Assembly: GCF_019973775.1 (NCBI RefSeq) | Contig: NZ_AP025032.1 | Location: 3,996,001 to 4,060,000, forward strand | Reading direction: 5' to 3' | Source of the DNA: Aureimonas sp. SA4125 | GTDB taxonomy: Bacteria > Pseudomonadota > Alphaproteobacteria > Rhizobiales > Rhizobiaceae | DNA length: 64,000 nucleotides | Notes under the pieces: generated by a model | What the model saw: the letters and a program-made list of their open reading frames with translations, nothing else | Told to the model about the DNA's origin: nothing | Databases searched by the model: none | In this document: piece by piece, positions 56,815 to 64,000 of the stretch | Numbering within the stretch: the first letter of the stretch is position 1 | Layout of the letters: every line of letters starts with the position of its first letter | Program-made: the position numbers and the translations under genes

Positions 56815-57719
56815 GGTGCCAGATCCTTCAGGTGGTAGTGGTGCGGCCCGAGTTGGCCGCCGTAATTGCCGGCGCTGACGCGCAGCGCGCCGCGCTCGGG
56901 GCCGAGATCGACCACCGCCTTCAGGCCGACGCGCATCGCCTCGGCGACGATGTCGGAGGTCAGGCCGTCGATGACGATCTCCAGCACCGAGCCGACCTCC
57001 GGCGTCAACTGCGTCGGGCTGACACCCTTCAGCGTCGGGCAATAGGCGTTGTTGGTGGAGGCCATCATGCCCTTGTACTTGCCGCCGACCTTCGAGCCCG
57101 ATCGGACGACGCCGCCGGGAAACGGCATGATCGCCCCCTCCACCGCATGGACCGCATCGACCGCAGCTTCCGCAGCGGCCAGCGCCTTCGCGGCATTCTC
57201 GGCGAGGAACAGGAGATTGCCACCGCCGACGCCCTTGCCGGTCATCCCGGTCTTCGCCTCGCAGAGGAATTCGCCCTCCATCACCGGCATCCGCCAGTAG
57301 TGTTTGCCGGCGAATTTTTTCGAGATCTGCCAGCCATCGGCGAAATAGCGGATGGCGTTGCCGAGGTCGATCTTGGACTCGCCTTCGAGGCCCGCAAAGC
57401 AGGCGGAGGACGGCGCGGTGAGAATGCACTGGCCAAGCCGGGTCGCCAGTTGCTTCTTCAGCCCCTCCCCGTCCATGCCGAAGATCAGGATCCGCGCACC
57501 CGGCCGGCCGTCGGGCGTCTCCTCCGGCGACAGCATTTTGTCGATGCCGGCTTCGACGCCGCAGGCGATGACGGAGGTGGCAAAACCCGTCATCGAGCGC
57601 GCCGCCTCCAGCACCCAGCGCTCGTTCACGGCGGTGACGACGATCCCCGTACCGCTCATCGGAAAGGCTTCGGCGAAAGTGTCGTCGATGACGACGCCGT
57701 TGCGGGTCAGCGCTGCCAT
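56811..57719 (-). CDS. fhcD: Formylmethanofuran:H4MPT formyltransferase (complex subunit D)
   Basis: The 302-aa Ftr protein moves the formyl group between H4MPT and the furan cofactor. Visible motifs: NGVVIDDTFAEAFPMSGTGI, TSVIACGVEAGIDKMLSPEE, TAPSSACFAGLEGESKIDLG, PVMEGEFLCEAKTGMTGKGV and MASTNNAYCPTLKGVS. Length is typical. The ATG at 57719 overlaps the fhcA end by 13 bp. Confidence 0.95.
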   Translation of the reverse strand: MAALTRNGVVIDDTFAEAFPMSGTGIVVTAVNERWVLEAARSMTGFATSVIACGVEAGIDKMLSPEETPDGRPGARILIFGMDGEGLKKQLATRLGQCILTAPSSACFAGLEGESKIDLGNAIRYFADGWQISKKFAGKHYWRMPVMEGEFLCEAKTGMTGKGVGGGNLLFLAENAAKALAAAEAAVDAVHAVEGAIMPFPGGVVRSGSKVGGKYKGMMASTNNAYCPTLKGVSPTQLTPEVGSVLEIVIDGLTSDIVAEAMRVGLKAVVDLGPERGALRVSAGNYGGQLGPHHYHLKDLAP

Positions 57720-59350
57720 GGAACCACCTTGAAGGGATCTGCGAGACCGAGGGCATGCTCCGGCACCTGGAACCAGCGCATCGGAATCCCATAAGTGTCG
57801 TCGAAATAGCGCTCGAGCCGGCGCGTCATGGCCGGATCCGCCTTGGTGTCGAGCGTCAGCGTCCGCCCCATGCGGCGCGACACGACCGCGCCGTCCTGGA
57901 CCACGAGATGCCCGTCCTTGTAGAGAAGGGCCGCCTTGCCGAAGAGCGCGGAACGGTCGCCGCCGGCGCGGTAGACCGCGACATCGGCGATCTTGCCCGG
58001 CGAAAGATCGCCGCGATCGGCGAGCCCGAGGAGCTTGGCAGGCGCGGCCCGCGTCATGATCGCGATCTCGGCCAGCGTGTATTCGCGCTCGATCTCGGCC
58101 AGCCGCGTCATCGCCACCGCCGCCTTCGGCAGGGCCTCGATCCACTGCCTGCGAAGATTGCGGTCCATCAGCAGGGCGAAGAGATCGGGATAGGCCGTGA
58201 ACGGCGCGCCGTTCGGATGATCGGTGGTGAAGAACACGCGCCAGGGATCGTCGATCAGCAGGAAGAGTTCCAGCCCGATCGCCCATTGCAGGGCATTGTA
58301 GTAATTGGCCTGGCGGTAGTCGATCGGCACGACGCCACCGCCATTGGCCTCGGCGTCCTGGATCACGCTCTTCTTCGGGCTGGCGCCCGCCCGCCCGCCG
58401 AACTGGCGCAGCGCGTCGGAGGAGACGGTCACCGTCTGGCCGAACATCACCTGGCCGATGTCGACGGTGATCTCCGGCGAGGCGTTGACGATCTCGGCAA
58501 GCCTTGCCGCCTCCGAGGAGAAGGCGCGGCTGCCCTCCTTGCCGTAGCCGTAGAACTGGATATGGGCGAGATGCAGCGGAACGCCGTCCGCCGCCTGCAT
58601 GGTCATCTCCGCCGACTCGACGCTGGAGCCGGGGAGACCCAGATTGTTGCAGTGGACGTGCAGCGGATGGGCGATGCCGAGCCGGGACACCGCACCCTGC
58701 AAGGCCTTGACGATCTGGCGCGACGTGACGCCGTAATCGGGCACCGTGTCGTCGAAGGAGAAGGCCCGCACATTCGCCTTGAAGGCCGCCGAGCCGCCGG
58801 CATTGATCGTCTTCACGCCGAGCGAGCGGGCAGAGGAGACGGTCCAGGCGACATAGTCCTCGATCGCCTGCTCGCTCTCGCCGGCCCGCAGCATCGACAG
58901 GAGAAAATCGTCATTGCCGAGGACGACCAGCGTCGCCTTGTCGATGATCGGGATGTCGGCAAGCTCCAGATGAGCGTGCAGTGCCGCCGTCGGCGCCATG
59001 GCGGGCTCGACCACGGTGGTAAAGCCCATCGCGGCATAGAGAATGCCCGTCTCCTCGGTGGTCCAGCCGACCTTGCCGAGCGGCGTCTGGCCGGGACGGG
59101 CCTGGAACGCCTTGTGATATTCCGGCAGGAGCAGCCGCGCCGTGTTCACATGGCCGCCGGCAATGTGGGAGTGGATGTCGATCGCCCCGGCCATCACCAC
59201 CATACCGCTGCAGTCGACCACCTCGTCCGCCGGCCGGCCGTTGGCGGGCGCCGCGACGATCAGCCCGTCCTCGATATAGACGTCGCCGATGCCGTCGCGG
59301 CCGTTGACCGGATCGACGACATGGCCTCCCTTGAGAACCCTCAGCATCAT
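57707..59350 (-). CDS. fhcA: Formyltransferase/hydrolase complex subunit A
   Basis: FhcA is the amidohydrolase subunit that hydrolyses the formylated furan cofactor. The 547-aa protein is FwdA-like: GAIDIHSHIAGGHVNTARLL near residue 54 (HSH metal motif), LLPEYHKAFQARPGQ, VHCNNLGLPGSS, VDIGQVMFGQTVTVSSDALR and FTTDHPNGAPFTAYPDL. The first of two ATGs (59350) overlaps the fhcB stop. Confidence 0.95.
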   Translation of the reverse strand: MMLRVLKGGHVVDPVNGRDGIGDVYIEDGLIVAAPANGRPADEVVDCSGMVVMAGAIDIHSHIAGGHVNTARLLLPEYHKAFQARPGQTPLGKVGWTTEETGILYAAMGFTTVVEPAMAPTAALHAHLELADIPIIDKATLVVLGNDDFLLSMLRAGESEQAIEDYVAWTVSSARSLGVKTINAGGSAAFKANVRAFSFDDTVPDYGVTSRQIVKALQGAVSRLGIAHPLHVHCNNLGLPGSSVESAEMTMQAADGVPLHLAHIQFYGYGKEGSRAFSSEAARLAEIVNASPEITVDIGQVMFGQTVTVSSDALRQFGGRAGASPKKSVIQDAEANGGGVVPIDYRQANYYNALQWAIGLELFLLIDDPWRVFFTTDHPNGAPFTAYPDLFALLMDRNLRRQWIEALPKAAVAMTRLAEIEREYTLAEIAIMTRAAPAKLLGLADRGDLSPGKIADVAVYRAGGDRSALFGKAALLYKDGHLVVQDGAVVSRRMGRTLTLDTKADPAMTRRLERYFDDTYGIPMRWFQVPEHALGLADPFKVVPWQR

Positions 59351-60468
59351 GCCGCCCTTTCCGCTGGAGCGCCGAGCGCCGCGGTGATCGCCAGGAGGAT
59401 CGCGGCCGCCGAGCCGCCGGGGCCGTCCGCGGCCGGCCCGTCCACGGGCACGAAAGTCGCGGCCATGTCGTCATAGAGCGCGCCGGCATGATCGCGGCCG
59501 GCAAGCCCGACCTCGAAGGCGACGGCCGGCGTCCCTGCAAAGGCCGCATTGGCCCCCGCGATGGCGATCACCGGCAGGGTGCCGGCATCGACCGGGGCGC
59601 TGCCGCCGGCGAGCGCGTCGACATGGAGGACGAGGTCGCATTCACCCGATGCAATCAACCGGCGCCCGTCATAGGCGAAGGGATCGTGCACAGCGACGCC
59701 GCCTGCGAAACGGCTGCGCAGGGGAAACCCGCTGACGGCCGTGGCGATCTGCGCCGCGCCGAAAGCCTGACCGGCGCCGCCGAGCGCCAGCGACGAGGCG
59801 CGCGTCGTGAGGTTCAGGTCGGCGACGAGGCCCGACAGCATCTCGGCGCCGAGCGCGTCGAGCGAGGCGGCGGACCAGACGACGCAGGCAAAGCGCGCCT
59901 CGGCGAGGAATGCGGGGACGCTCGCTGCGGCGGCCGTGTCGATCGGCCCCGTCGCAAAACGCCGTCCGCCCAGCGCGGCGCGAATCATCGCGACCCCTTG
60001 CGCAAGGTCCGGTCCGGCACAGGCGATCGTCTCGGCGTCGATGCCGACGGTCGGCAGGACGGCGCCTGCCGGGCCGCCGAGCCAGACGACCTTGCGGCCG
60101 CGTGATTCGCCCGGCTCGCCGGACGTCCCATTCCCGCCGAGTACGAAGGTGAGGAAGTCCGGCGACTGCGCGGCCACCTCGGCCCCGACCACGAGAAAGC
60201 GGTCGGCGCGACGGCGCATCTCGGCCGGCGCCGCGACGAACATGCCGGCGCTGCGCAGAACATCGAGGTTGCGATAGAGAATATCCGACCCCGCATGGTC
60301 GATCACGCCGCCCGCCTGCCGTGCGAGGGCCAGCGCTGCCTTGACGCCGGCGACGTCGACGGCGAGCCCGGTGACGAGCGGCAACCGGCTCGCGGCGATA
60401 AGCCGTGCGGCCTCCGCGACGGCCTCGTGCTCAGGGACTTCGGTCCCGCTGATCCATGCTTTGCCCAA
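59347..60468 (-). CDS. fhcB: Formyltransferase/hydrolase complex subunit B
   Basis: The 373-aa protein matches the shortened bacterial FhcB (AWISGTEVPEHEAVAEAARL, ASRLPLVTGLAVDVAG, GGVIDHAGSDILYRNLDVLR), which descends from FwdB but lacks its metal-pterin redox function; few cysteines are present here too. The start is a TTG at 60468, with AGGAAG 9 nt upstream; no good ATG matches the family N-terminus. Order fhcB-A-D-C is the one known from methylotrophs. Confidence 0.9.
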   Translation of the reverse strand: MGKAWISGTEVPEHEAVAEAARLIAASRLPLVTGLAVDVAGVKAALALARQAGGVIDHAGSDILYRNLDVLRSAGMFVAAPAEMRRRADRFLVVGAEVAAQSPDFLTFVLGGNGTSGEPGESRGRKVVWLGGPAGAVLPTVGIDAETIACAGPDLAQGVAMIRAALGGRRFATGPIDTAAAASVPAFLAEARFACVVWSAASLDALGAEMLSGLVADLNLTTRASSLALGGAGQAFGAAQIATAVSGFPLRSRFAGGVAVHDPFAYDGRRLIASGECDLVLHVDALAGGSAPVDAGTLPVIAIAGANAAFAGTPAVAFEVGLAGRDHAGALYDDMAATFVPVDGPAADGPGGSAAAILLAITAALGAPAERAA

Positions 60469-60540
60469 AAGACTTCGCTTCCTGGCGCCCGGCCATCAGT
60501 TACAGGAAACCCGGTCGAGGCGCCAAGCCCTGGTCGGTGA

Positions 60541-60924
60541 TTAATCGCGCCGATCGTGCTTGATATAGGCGAAGCGCGGGTCGTCCGGCGGCCCCGTCAG
60601 GGCGCCGCCCTCGGTCCCGGGCTGCCAACCGACGACTTCCTCGATCTTTGCCGCCAGCTCGAAATCCTTGTCGGTGATTCCCTTGGCGGCATGGTTCATC
60701 AGGCGTATCTCGACCCAGGCGTAGGAAGCGGTCAAGTCGGGATGGTGGAACGCTGCTTCCGCCAGATGCCCGACCGTGTTGATGACCATCAGCGTCGATT
60801 TCCAGCCGGACGTCTTATACGTTCGCCGGATGCATCCGTCCTCCAGCCGCCAGGCCGGCAGTATCTCGCGCAGCCTTTCTTCGACTTCCGCCGGTGGATA
60901 GGTCCTTTCGTTCCTGTCAGCCAT
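60541..60924 (-). CDS. Pterin-4a-carbinolamine dehydratase family protein
   Basis: The 127-aa protein shows the DCoH/PCD active-site pattern FHHPDLTASYAWVEIRLMNH in pieces (His-His-Pro with a later His) and IRRTYKTSGWKSTLMVI. In phenylalanine metabolism the enzyme dehydrates 4a-hydroxy-tetrahydrobiopterin. PCD-like genes also recur in bacterial H4MPT clusters, where a role in pterin synthesis has been suggested; here it lies 72 bp upstream of fhcB in the same direction, which favours that second role. Confidence 0.88.
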   Translation of the reverse strand: MADRNERTYPPAEVEERLREILPAWRLEDGCIRRTYKTSGWKSTLMVINTVGHLAEAAFHHPDLTASYAWVEIRLMNHAAKGITDKDFELAAKIEEVVGWQPGTEGGALTGPPDDPRFAYIKHDRRD

Positions 60925-60939
60925 CTCGACCCTTCTCCC

Positions 60940-60967
60940 TTGTCGGTTCCGGACAAACCGGAATAAT
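60940..60967 (+). promoter_or_regulatory. Candidate sigma-70 promoter for the mptG-mtdB operon
   Basis: TTGTCG (60940-60945) and AATAAT (60962-60967, 5/6 to TATAAT) are separated by 16 bp, with a start expected near 60974, about 26 nt before the GTG at 61000. CGGTT and AACCG form an inverted repeat in the spacer and might bind a regulator. Confidence 0.45.
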
Positions 60968-60999
60968 AGGGCCTGGGCATCAGAGGACAGGGCATTATC

Positions 61000-61962
61000 G
61001 TGAAATCAGACGTCGTCAACGTCTCGGCGCCCGCGCGCCTCCACCTCGGCTTCCTCGACATGAACGGCAGCCTTGGCCGCATGTTCGGCGGCATCGGCAT
61101 GGCAATCTCGGCGCCGGTGACCCGGCTGACCCTGTCGCGTGCCAGCACCACGACGGTGGATGGCCCCGACAGGACGCGCGCCCGCTGGCATCTCGAGGCC
61201 ATTCGTTCGCATCTGTCGATCAGCTACGAGCATCACCATCTCGTCATCCACGAGGTGATCCCGTCGCATTCGGGCCTCGGGTCGGGAACGCAGATCGCGC
61301 TCGCGGTCGCTGCGGCGGTGCGTGCGCTGGAAGGCCTGCCCCTCGATCCCGAGGGGGACGCGCAGTTCCTCGGCCGCGGCAACCGCTCGGGTGTCGGCGC
61401 CGGGTTCTTTCTCAAGGGCGGCGTCCTCGTCGACGGCGGAAAGGGACACTCTGCCTCCCCACCGCCGGTCATCGCCCGGTTGCCCTTTCCCGAGGACTGG
61501 CGCGTCATCATGGTTCTCGATCCTGCGCTGAAGGGTCTTACCGGCAACGCCGAGGTCGACGCCTTCTCAACCCTGCCGCCCTTTCCCGAGCGTGACGCCG
61601 CCGACATCTGCCGCCTTGTCCTGATGCAGGTTCTACCGGCCCTGGCCGAGACCGACATCGCCGCCTTCGGCGCGGCGATCAGCGACATCCAGCGCCGCGT
61701 CGGCCAGCATTTCGGCCCGGCGCAGGGCGGACCCTTCGCCAGTCGCCAGGTCGGCGACGCCATCGCCATGCTCGGCACGCTCGGCGCCCATGGTCTCGGG
61801 CAGAGTTCCTGGGGCCCGACCGGCTTTGCCTTTGCGCCCGGCGCCGAGGAGGCGGCCGTCCTCGTCCGGCAGCTGAAGGAATCGGGCAATACCGAAGGCC
61901 TCGACATCCGGATCGTCGAAGGCCGCAACGACGGGGCGACGATCGAGATCCCTGCTCCCTAG
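61000..61962 (+). CDS. mptG: Beta-ribofuranosylaminobenzene 5'-phosphate synthase
   Basis: RFAP synthase joins 4-hydroxy/4-aminobenzoate to PRPP in the first committed step of methanopterin synthesis. The 320-aa GHMP-fold protein has SAPARLHLGFLDMNGSLGRM in part, GIGMAISAP, the kinase-like loop PSHSGLGSGTQIALAVA, GRGNRSGVGAGFFLKGGVLV and QSSWGPTGFAF, all typical of the bacterial enzyme. It starts with GTG at 61000 after a GAGGA-containing leader. It is divergent from the PCD gene and followed by mtdB. Confidence 0.93.
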   Translation: MKSDVVNVSAPARLHLGFLDMNGSLGRMFGGIGMAISAPVTRLTLSRASTTTVDGPDRTRARWHLEAIRSHLSISYEHHHLVIHEVIPSHSGLGSGTQIALAVAAAVRALEGLPLDPEGDAQFLGRGNRSGVGAGFFLKGGVLVDGGKGHSASPPPVIARLPFPEDWRVIMVLDPALKGLTGNAEVDAFSTLPPFPERDAADICRLVLMQVLPALAETDIAAFGAAISDIQRRVGQHFGPAQGGPFASRQVGDAIAMLGTLGAHGLGQSSWGPTGFAFAPGAEEAAVLVRQLKESGNTEGLDIRIVEGRNDGATIEIPAP

Positions 61963-62030
61963 ACCCGCCCAAACGGCCTACGTCCCTGTTCGCGGCGGCG
62001 GAATCGACCGGCCAGCCATGCCTGGAGAAT

Positions 62031-62951
62031 ATGATGACGGCAAAGAATATCCTGCACATGCTGACGCCGCACCGGCATGTCAGCCCCTTCGACGTGAACA
62101 TGGCCGCCGATGCCGGCTTCGACGTCATCGTGCCTTATGAGAACGTGACGCTCGACGAGGTCGGGGACCTCGTGCAGGACGCGATGTTCTCGCGCCCGCC
62201 GCATGACGGCGCGTCGACCGCCATCTTCTTCGGTGGCGACGATGCGGTGCTCGCGCTCGACATGATCGACGCGGCCAAGAAGGCCCGGGTTTCGCCCTTC
62301 GGCACGCATGCCTTCGCCGACCCGCAGGGCTCCTTCACGACGGCCGCCGCCATGGTCGCCTGCACCGAGAAGGTGCTGAAGGAAAAGAAGAACCAGGACC
62401 TCAAGGGCACGCGCATCGCCGTCTTCGGCGCGACCGGCGTCGTCGGCTACTGCGCCGCCGTCATTGCCGCGCTGGAAGGCGCCAAGGTGACGCTCGTCGG
62501 CCATAGCGGCCTCGAGCGTGTGAAGGCGAGGGCAGACGAGATGAAGCAGCGCTTCGGCGTCGACGTCGCCGCGGTCAACGGCGCAAGCGATGCGGAAAAG
62601 GCTGACGTGCTGGCCGAGACCGAGGTCGTCTTCGCCGCCGCCAAGGCCGGCGTGCGTGTCCTCACCACGGCGCTTCTCGCCGGCGCACCGAAGCTTCTCG
62701 CTGCGGCCGACGTGAATGCCGTGCCACCATCCGGCATCGAGGGTATCGACGTCTTCGACCTGGGCAAGGAGATCGCCGGCACCGAGACGCACGGGATCGG
62801 GGCGCTCGGCATCGGGGCGCTCGCCATCGGCAACGTGAAGTATCAGACCGAATCCGGCCTGTTCAAACGCATGATCGCCTCCGACGAGGTCCTGGTCCTC
62901 GACTTCCGCGATGCCTTCACCCTCGCCCGCACACTCGTACCCGACCTGTGA
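62031..62951 (+). CDS. mtdB: NAD(P)-dependent methylene-H4MPT dehydrogenase
   Basis: MtdB oxidises methylene-H4MPT to methenyl-H4MPT. The 306-aa protein carries LHMLTPHRHVSPFDVNMAAD, VIVPYENVTLDEVGDLVQDA, AIFFGGDDAVLALDMIDAA and the Rossmann GVVGYCAAVIAALEGA. GGAGAAT precedes two consecutive ATGs (62031, 62034), the second giving better spacing. Its stop overlaps the GTG of the next gene. Confidence 0.96.
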   Translation: MMTAKNILHMLTPHRHVSPFDVNMAADAGFDVIVPYENVTLDEVGDLVQDAMFSRPPHDGASTAIFFGGDDAVLALDMIDAAKKARVSPFGTHAFADPQGSFTTAAAMVACTEKVLKEKKNQDLKGTRIAVFGATGVVGYCAAVIAALEGAKVTLVGHSGLERVKARADEMKQRFGVDVAAVNGASDAEKADVLAETEVVFAAAKAGVRVLTTALLAGAPKLLAAADVNAVPPSGIEGIDVFDLGKEIAGTETHGIGALGIGALAIGNVKYQTESGLFKRMIASDEVLVLDFRDAFTLARTLVPDL

Positions 62952-64000
62952 TCGAGCCTGTCCCAACGAAGGGCGATCTCCTGATCGCGACCTTCTCCGC
63001 CCGCTCGCTTGCCGCCAGCGCGCGCGCGGCGGGCTATCGGCCGCTGGTCGCCGATCTGTTCGCCGACAACGACCTGCGTGATCTCGTCGCCGACTTCCGC
63101 ACGGTCGACGGCGACTTCGTTTCCGGCTTCGACGGGGCGGCCCTCCTCTCGGCGCTGGAATCCCTGGCGGCGGGCCGCGACCTCGTCGGCATCGTCTGCG
63201 GCCCCGGCTTCGAGGATCGACCGGAACTCCTCGACGCGATCGCCGAGCGCTGGCGCCTCCTCGGCAATACCGGCGAGACCGTGCGCCGCCTCAAGGATCC
63301 GATGGGTTTCGCCGGGCTCTGCCGGGAACTCGGCATCCGCCATCCCGAGACGCGGATGGAACGCCCGGCATCGGACGAGGATGGCTGGCTCAGCAAGCGC
63401 GCGGGCGCGGCCGGAGGGCTTCACATCGGGCCGCTCGCCGAGCGCGCGCCCTCTCCCGACCGCTACTACCAGCGCGTCGTTGGCGGCGACCGTCGATCCG
63501 TGCTGTTCCTTGCCAGTGGCGGCAAGGCGGAAATTCTCGGCCTGTCGGAACAATGGCCGAGCCCGAGCCCGACCGAGCCCTACCGCTATGGCGGCGCCTG
63601 CGGTCCCGTGACGGTGGCCGACGGCCATGCCGAGGGCATGCGCCGGGCGGTCGAGGCGATCGCTGCGGCCATCCCCGCTCTCGTCGGCCTCGGCAGCGCC
63701 GATTTCCTCTTGGCCGACGGCGAAGATCCGGTGCTCCTCGAGATCAATCCGCGCTCGGGCGCCTCGATGGACGTCTTCGAACGTCCTGGCCATCCGCTCT
63801 TGCGCCTCCATATCGACGCCTGCGAGGGCCGACTGCCCGGCCCCGCCGGCGCCCTGCCGAAAGAGCCCGTCCGGGCCGCGGGTTTTGCCTATCTCGGCGT
63901 CGAAACCGTTACGGTCGGCGCCGTCGATTGGCCTGACTTCGTTTCCGACCGGCCGATGCCGGGAACCGTCATCCGCTTCGGCGAGCCGCTGTGTACGCTG
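62948..64000 (+). CDS. ATP-grasp protein of the H4MPT gene cluster, 3' end cut
   Basis: A frame of 351 codons runs from a GTG at 62948, overlapping the mtdB stop (GTGA), to the right edge without a stop. It has ATP-grasp features: RLLGNTGETVRRLKDP, LGIRHPETRMERPASDED, GGLHIGPL, YYQRVVGGDRRSVLFLASGG in part, and the metal-binding ending VLLEINPRSGASMDVFE. ATP-grasp genes of this type are common in bacterial C1/H4MPT clusters and may act in methanopterin or furan cofactor synthesis; the reaction is not certain. Confidence 0.88.
   Translation, partial: MIEPVPTKGDLLIATFSARSLAASARAAGYRPLVADLFADNDLRDLVADFRTVDGDFVSGFDGAALLSALESLAAGRDLVGIVCGPGFEDRPELLDAIAERWRLLGNTGETVRRLKDPMGFAGLCRELGIRHPETRMERPASDEDGWLSKRAGAAGGLHIGPLAERAPSPDRYYQRVVGGDRRSVLFLASGGKAEILGLSEQWPSPSPTEPYRYGGACGPVTVADGHAEGMRRAVEAIAAAIPALVGLGSADFLLADGEDPVLLEINPRSGASMDVFERPGHPLLRLHIDACEGRLPGPAGALPKEPVRAAGFAYLGVETVTVGAVDWPDFVSDRPMPGTVIRFGEPLCTL

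Overview
This window is high-GC bacterial DNA. The gene content points to an alphaproteobacterium of the order Hyphomicrobiales (Rhizobiales). The evidence is a bacterial tetrahydromethanopterin C1 pathway, PuuD-type urate oxidase, a urt-ure locus, a TreS-maltokinase/GlgE glucan pathway, and intergenic palindromes of a type common in that order (47854-47952, 23775-23890). The genus cannot be fixed from sequence reading alone. No rRNA, tRNA, CRISPR array, transposase or phage gene was seen.

Layout. 1-1724: most of treZ, cut by the left edge. 1966-9999: a zinc-ribbon metallopeptidase divergent from a three-gene set (transglutaminase/DUF2126 amidoligase, circularly permuted ATP-grasp/alpha-E fusion, second transglutaminase) that looks like a peptide-ligation or peptide-modification system. 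10072-11316: a membrane GGDEF protein with a damaged active site. 11270-18984: glgE, treS-mak and glgB, converting trehalose to maltose 1-phosphate to branched alpha-glucan. 19144-21048: an FAH-family hydrolase and a LuxR-type regulator.

21084-37627 is a purine-degradation region. A leftward operon (uraH, xdhA, xdhB, xdhC, a four-gene BMP-type ABC importer, puuD, guaD) is divergent from a rightward set (a MazE/MazF-like pair, a puuE-uraD fusion, alc, allA). Together they cover guanine to xanthine to urate to 5-hydroxyisourate to allantoin to allantoate to ureidoglycolate to glyoxylate, releasing urea. A second purine-type deaminase lies at 38545-39882.

38545-55308 is the urea region, all leftward apart from three small plus-strand genes: urtABCDE (urea ABC importer), ureD, ureA, hupE/ureJ, ureB, ureC, three tandem DUF29 genes, ureE, ureF, ureG and the deaminase. 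Upstream of urtA there is a good sigma-54 promoter match preceded by a 17-bp direct repeat carrying NtrC-like half sites. This suggests nitrogen control of the locus, and urea released by purine breakdown would feed straight into urease.

56002-64000 is part of a C1 cluster: fhcBADC (formyltransferase/hydrolase complex), a pterin carbinolamine dehydratase, and, divergently, a beta-RFAP synthase, mtdB and a truncated ATP-grasp gene. This implies H4MPT-dependent formaldehyde oxidation, i.e. methylotrophy or formaldehyde detoxification.

The least explained features are the DUF29 triplet translationally coupled to ureE, the amidoligase/transglutaminase set, the terminator-like hairpin inside the start of the ATP-grasp gene, and the control region before urtA.
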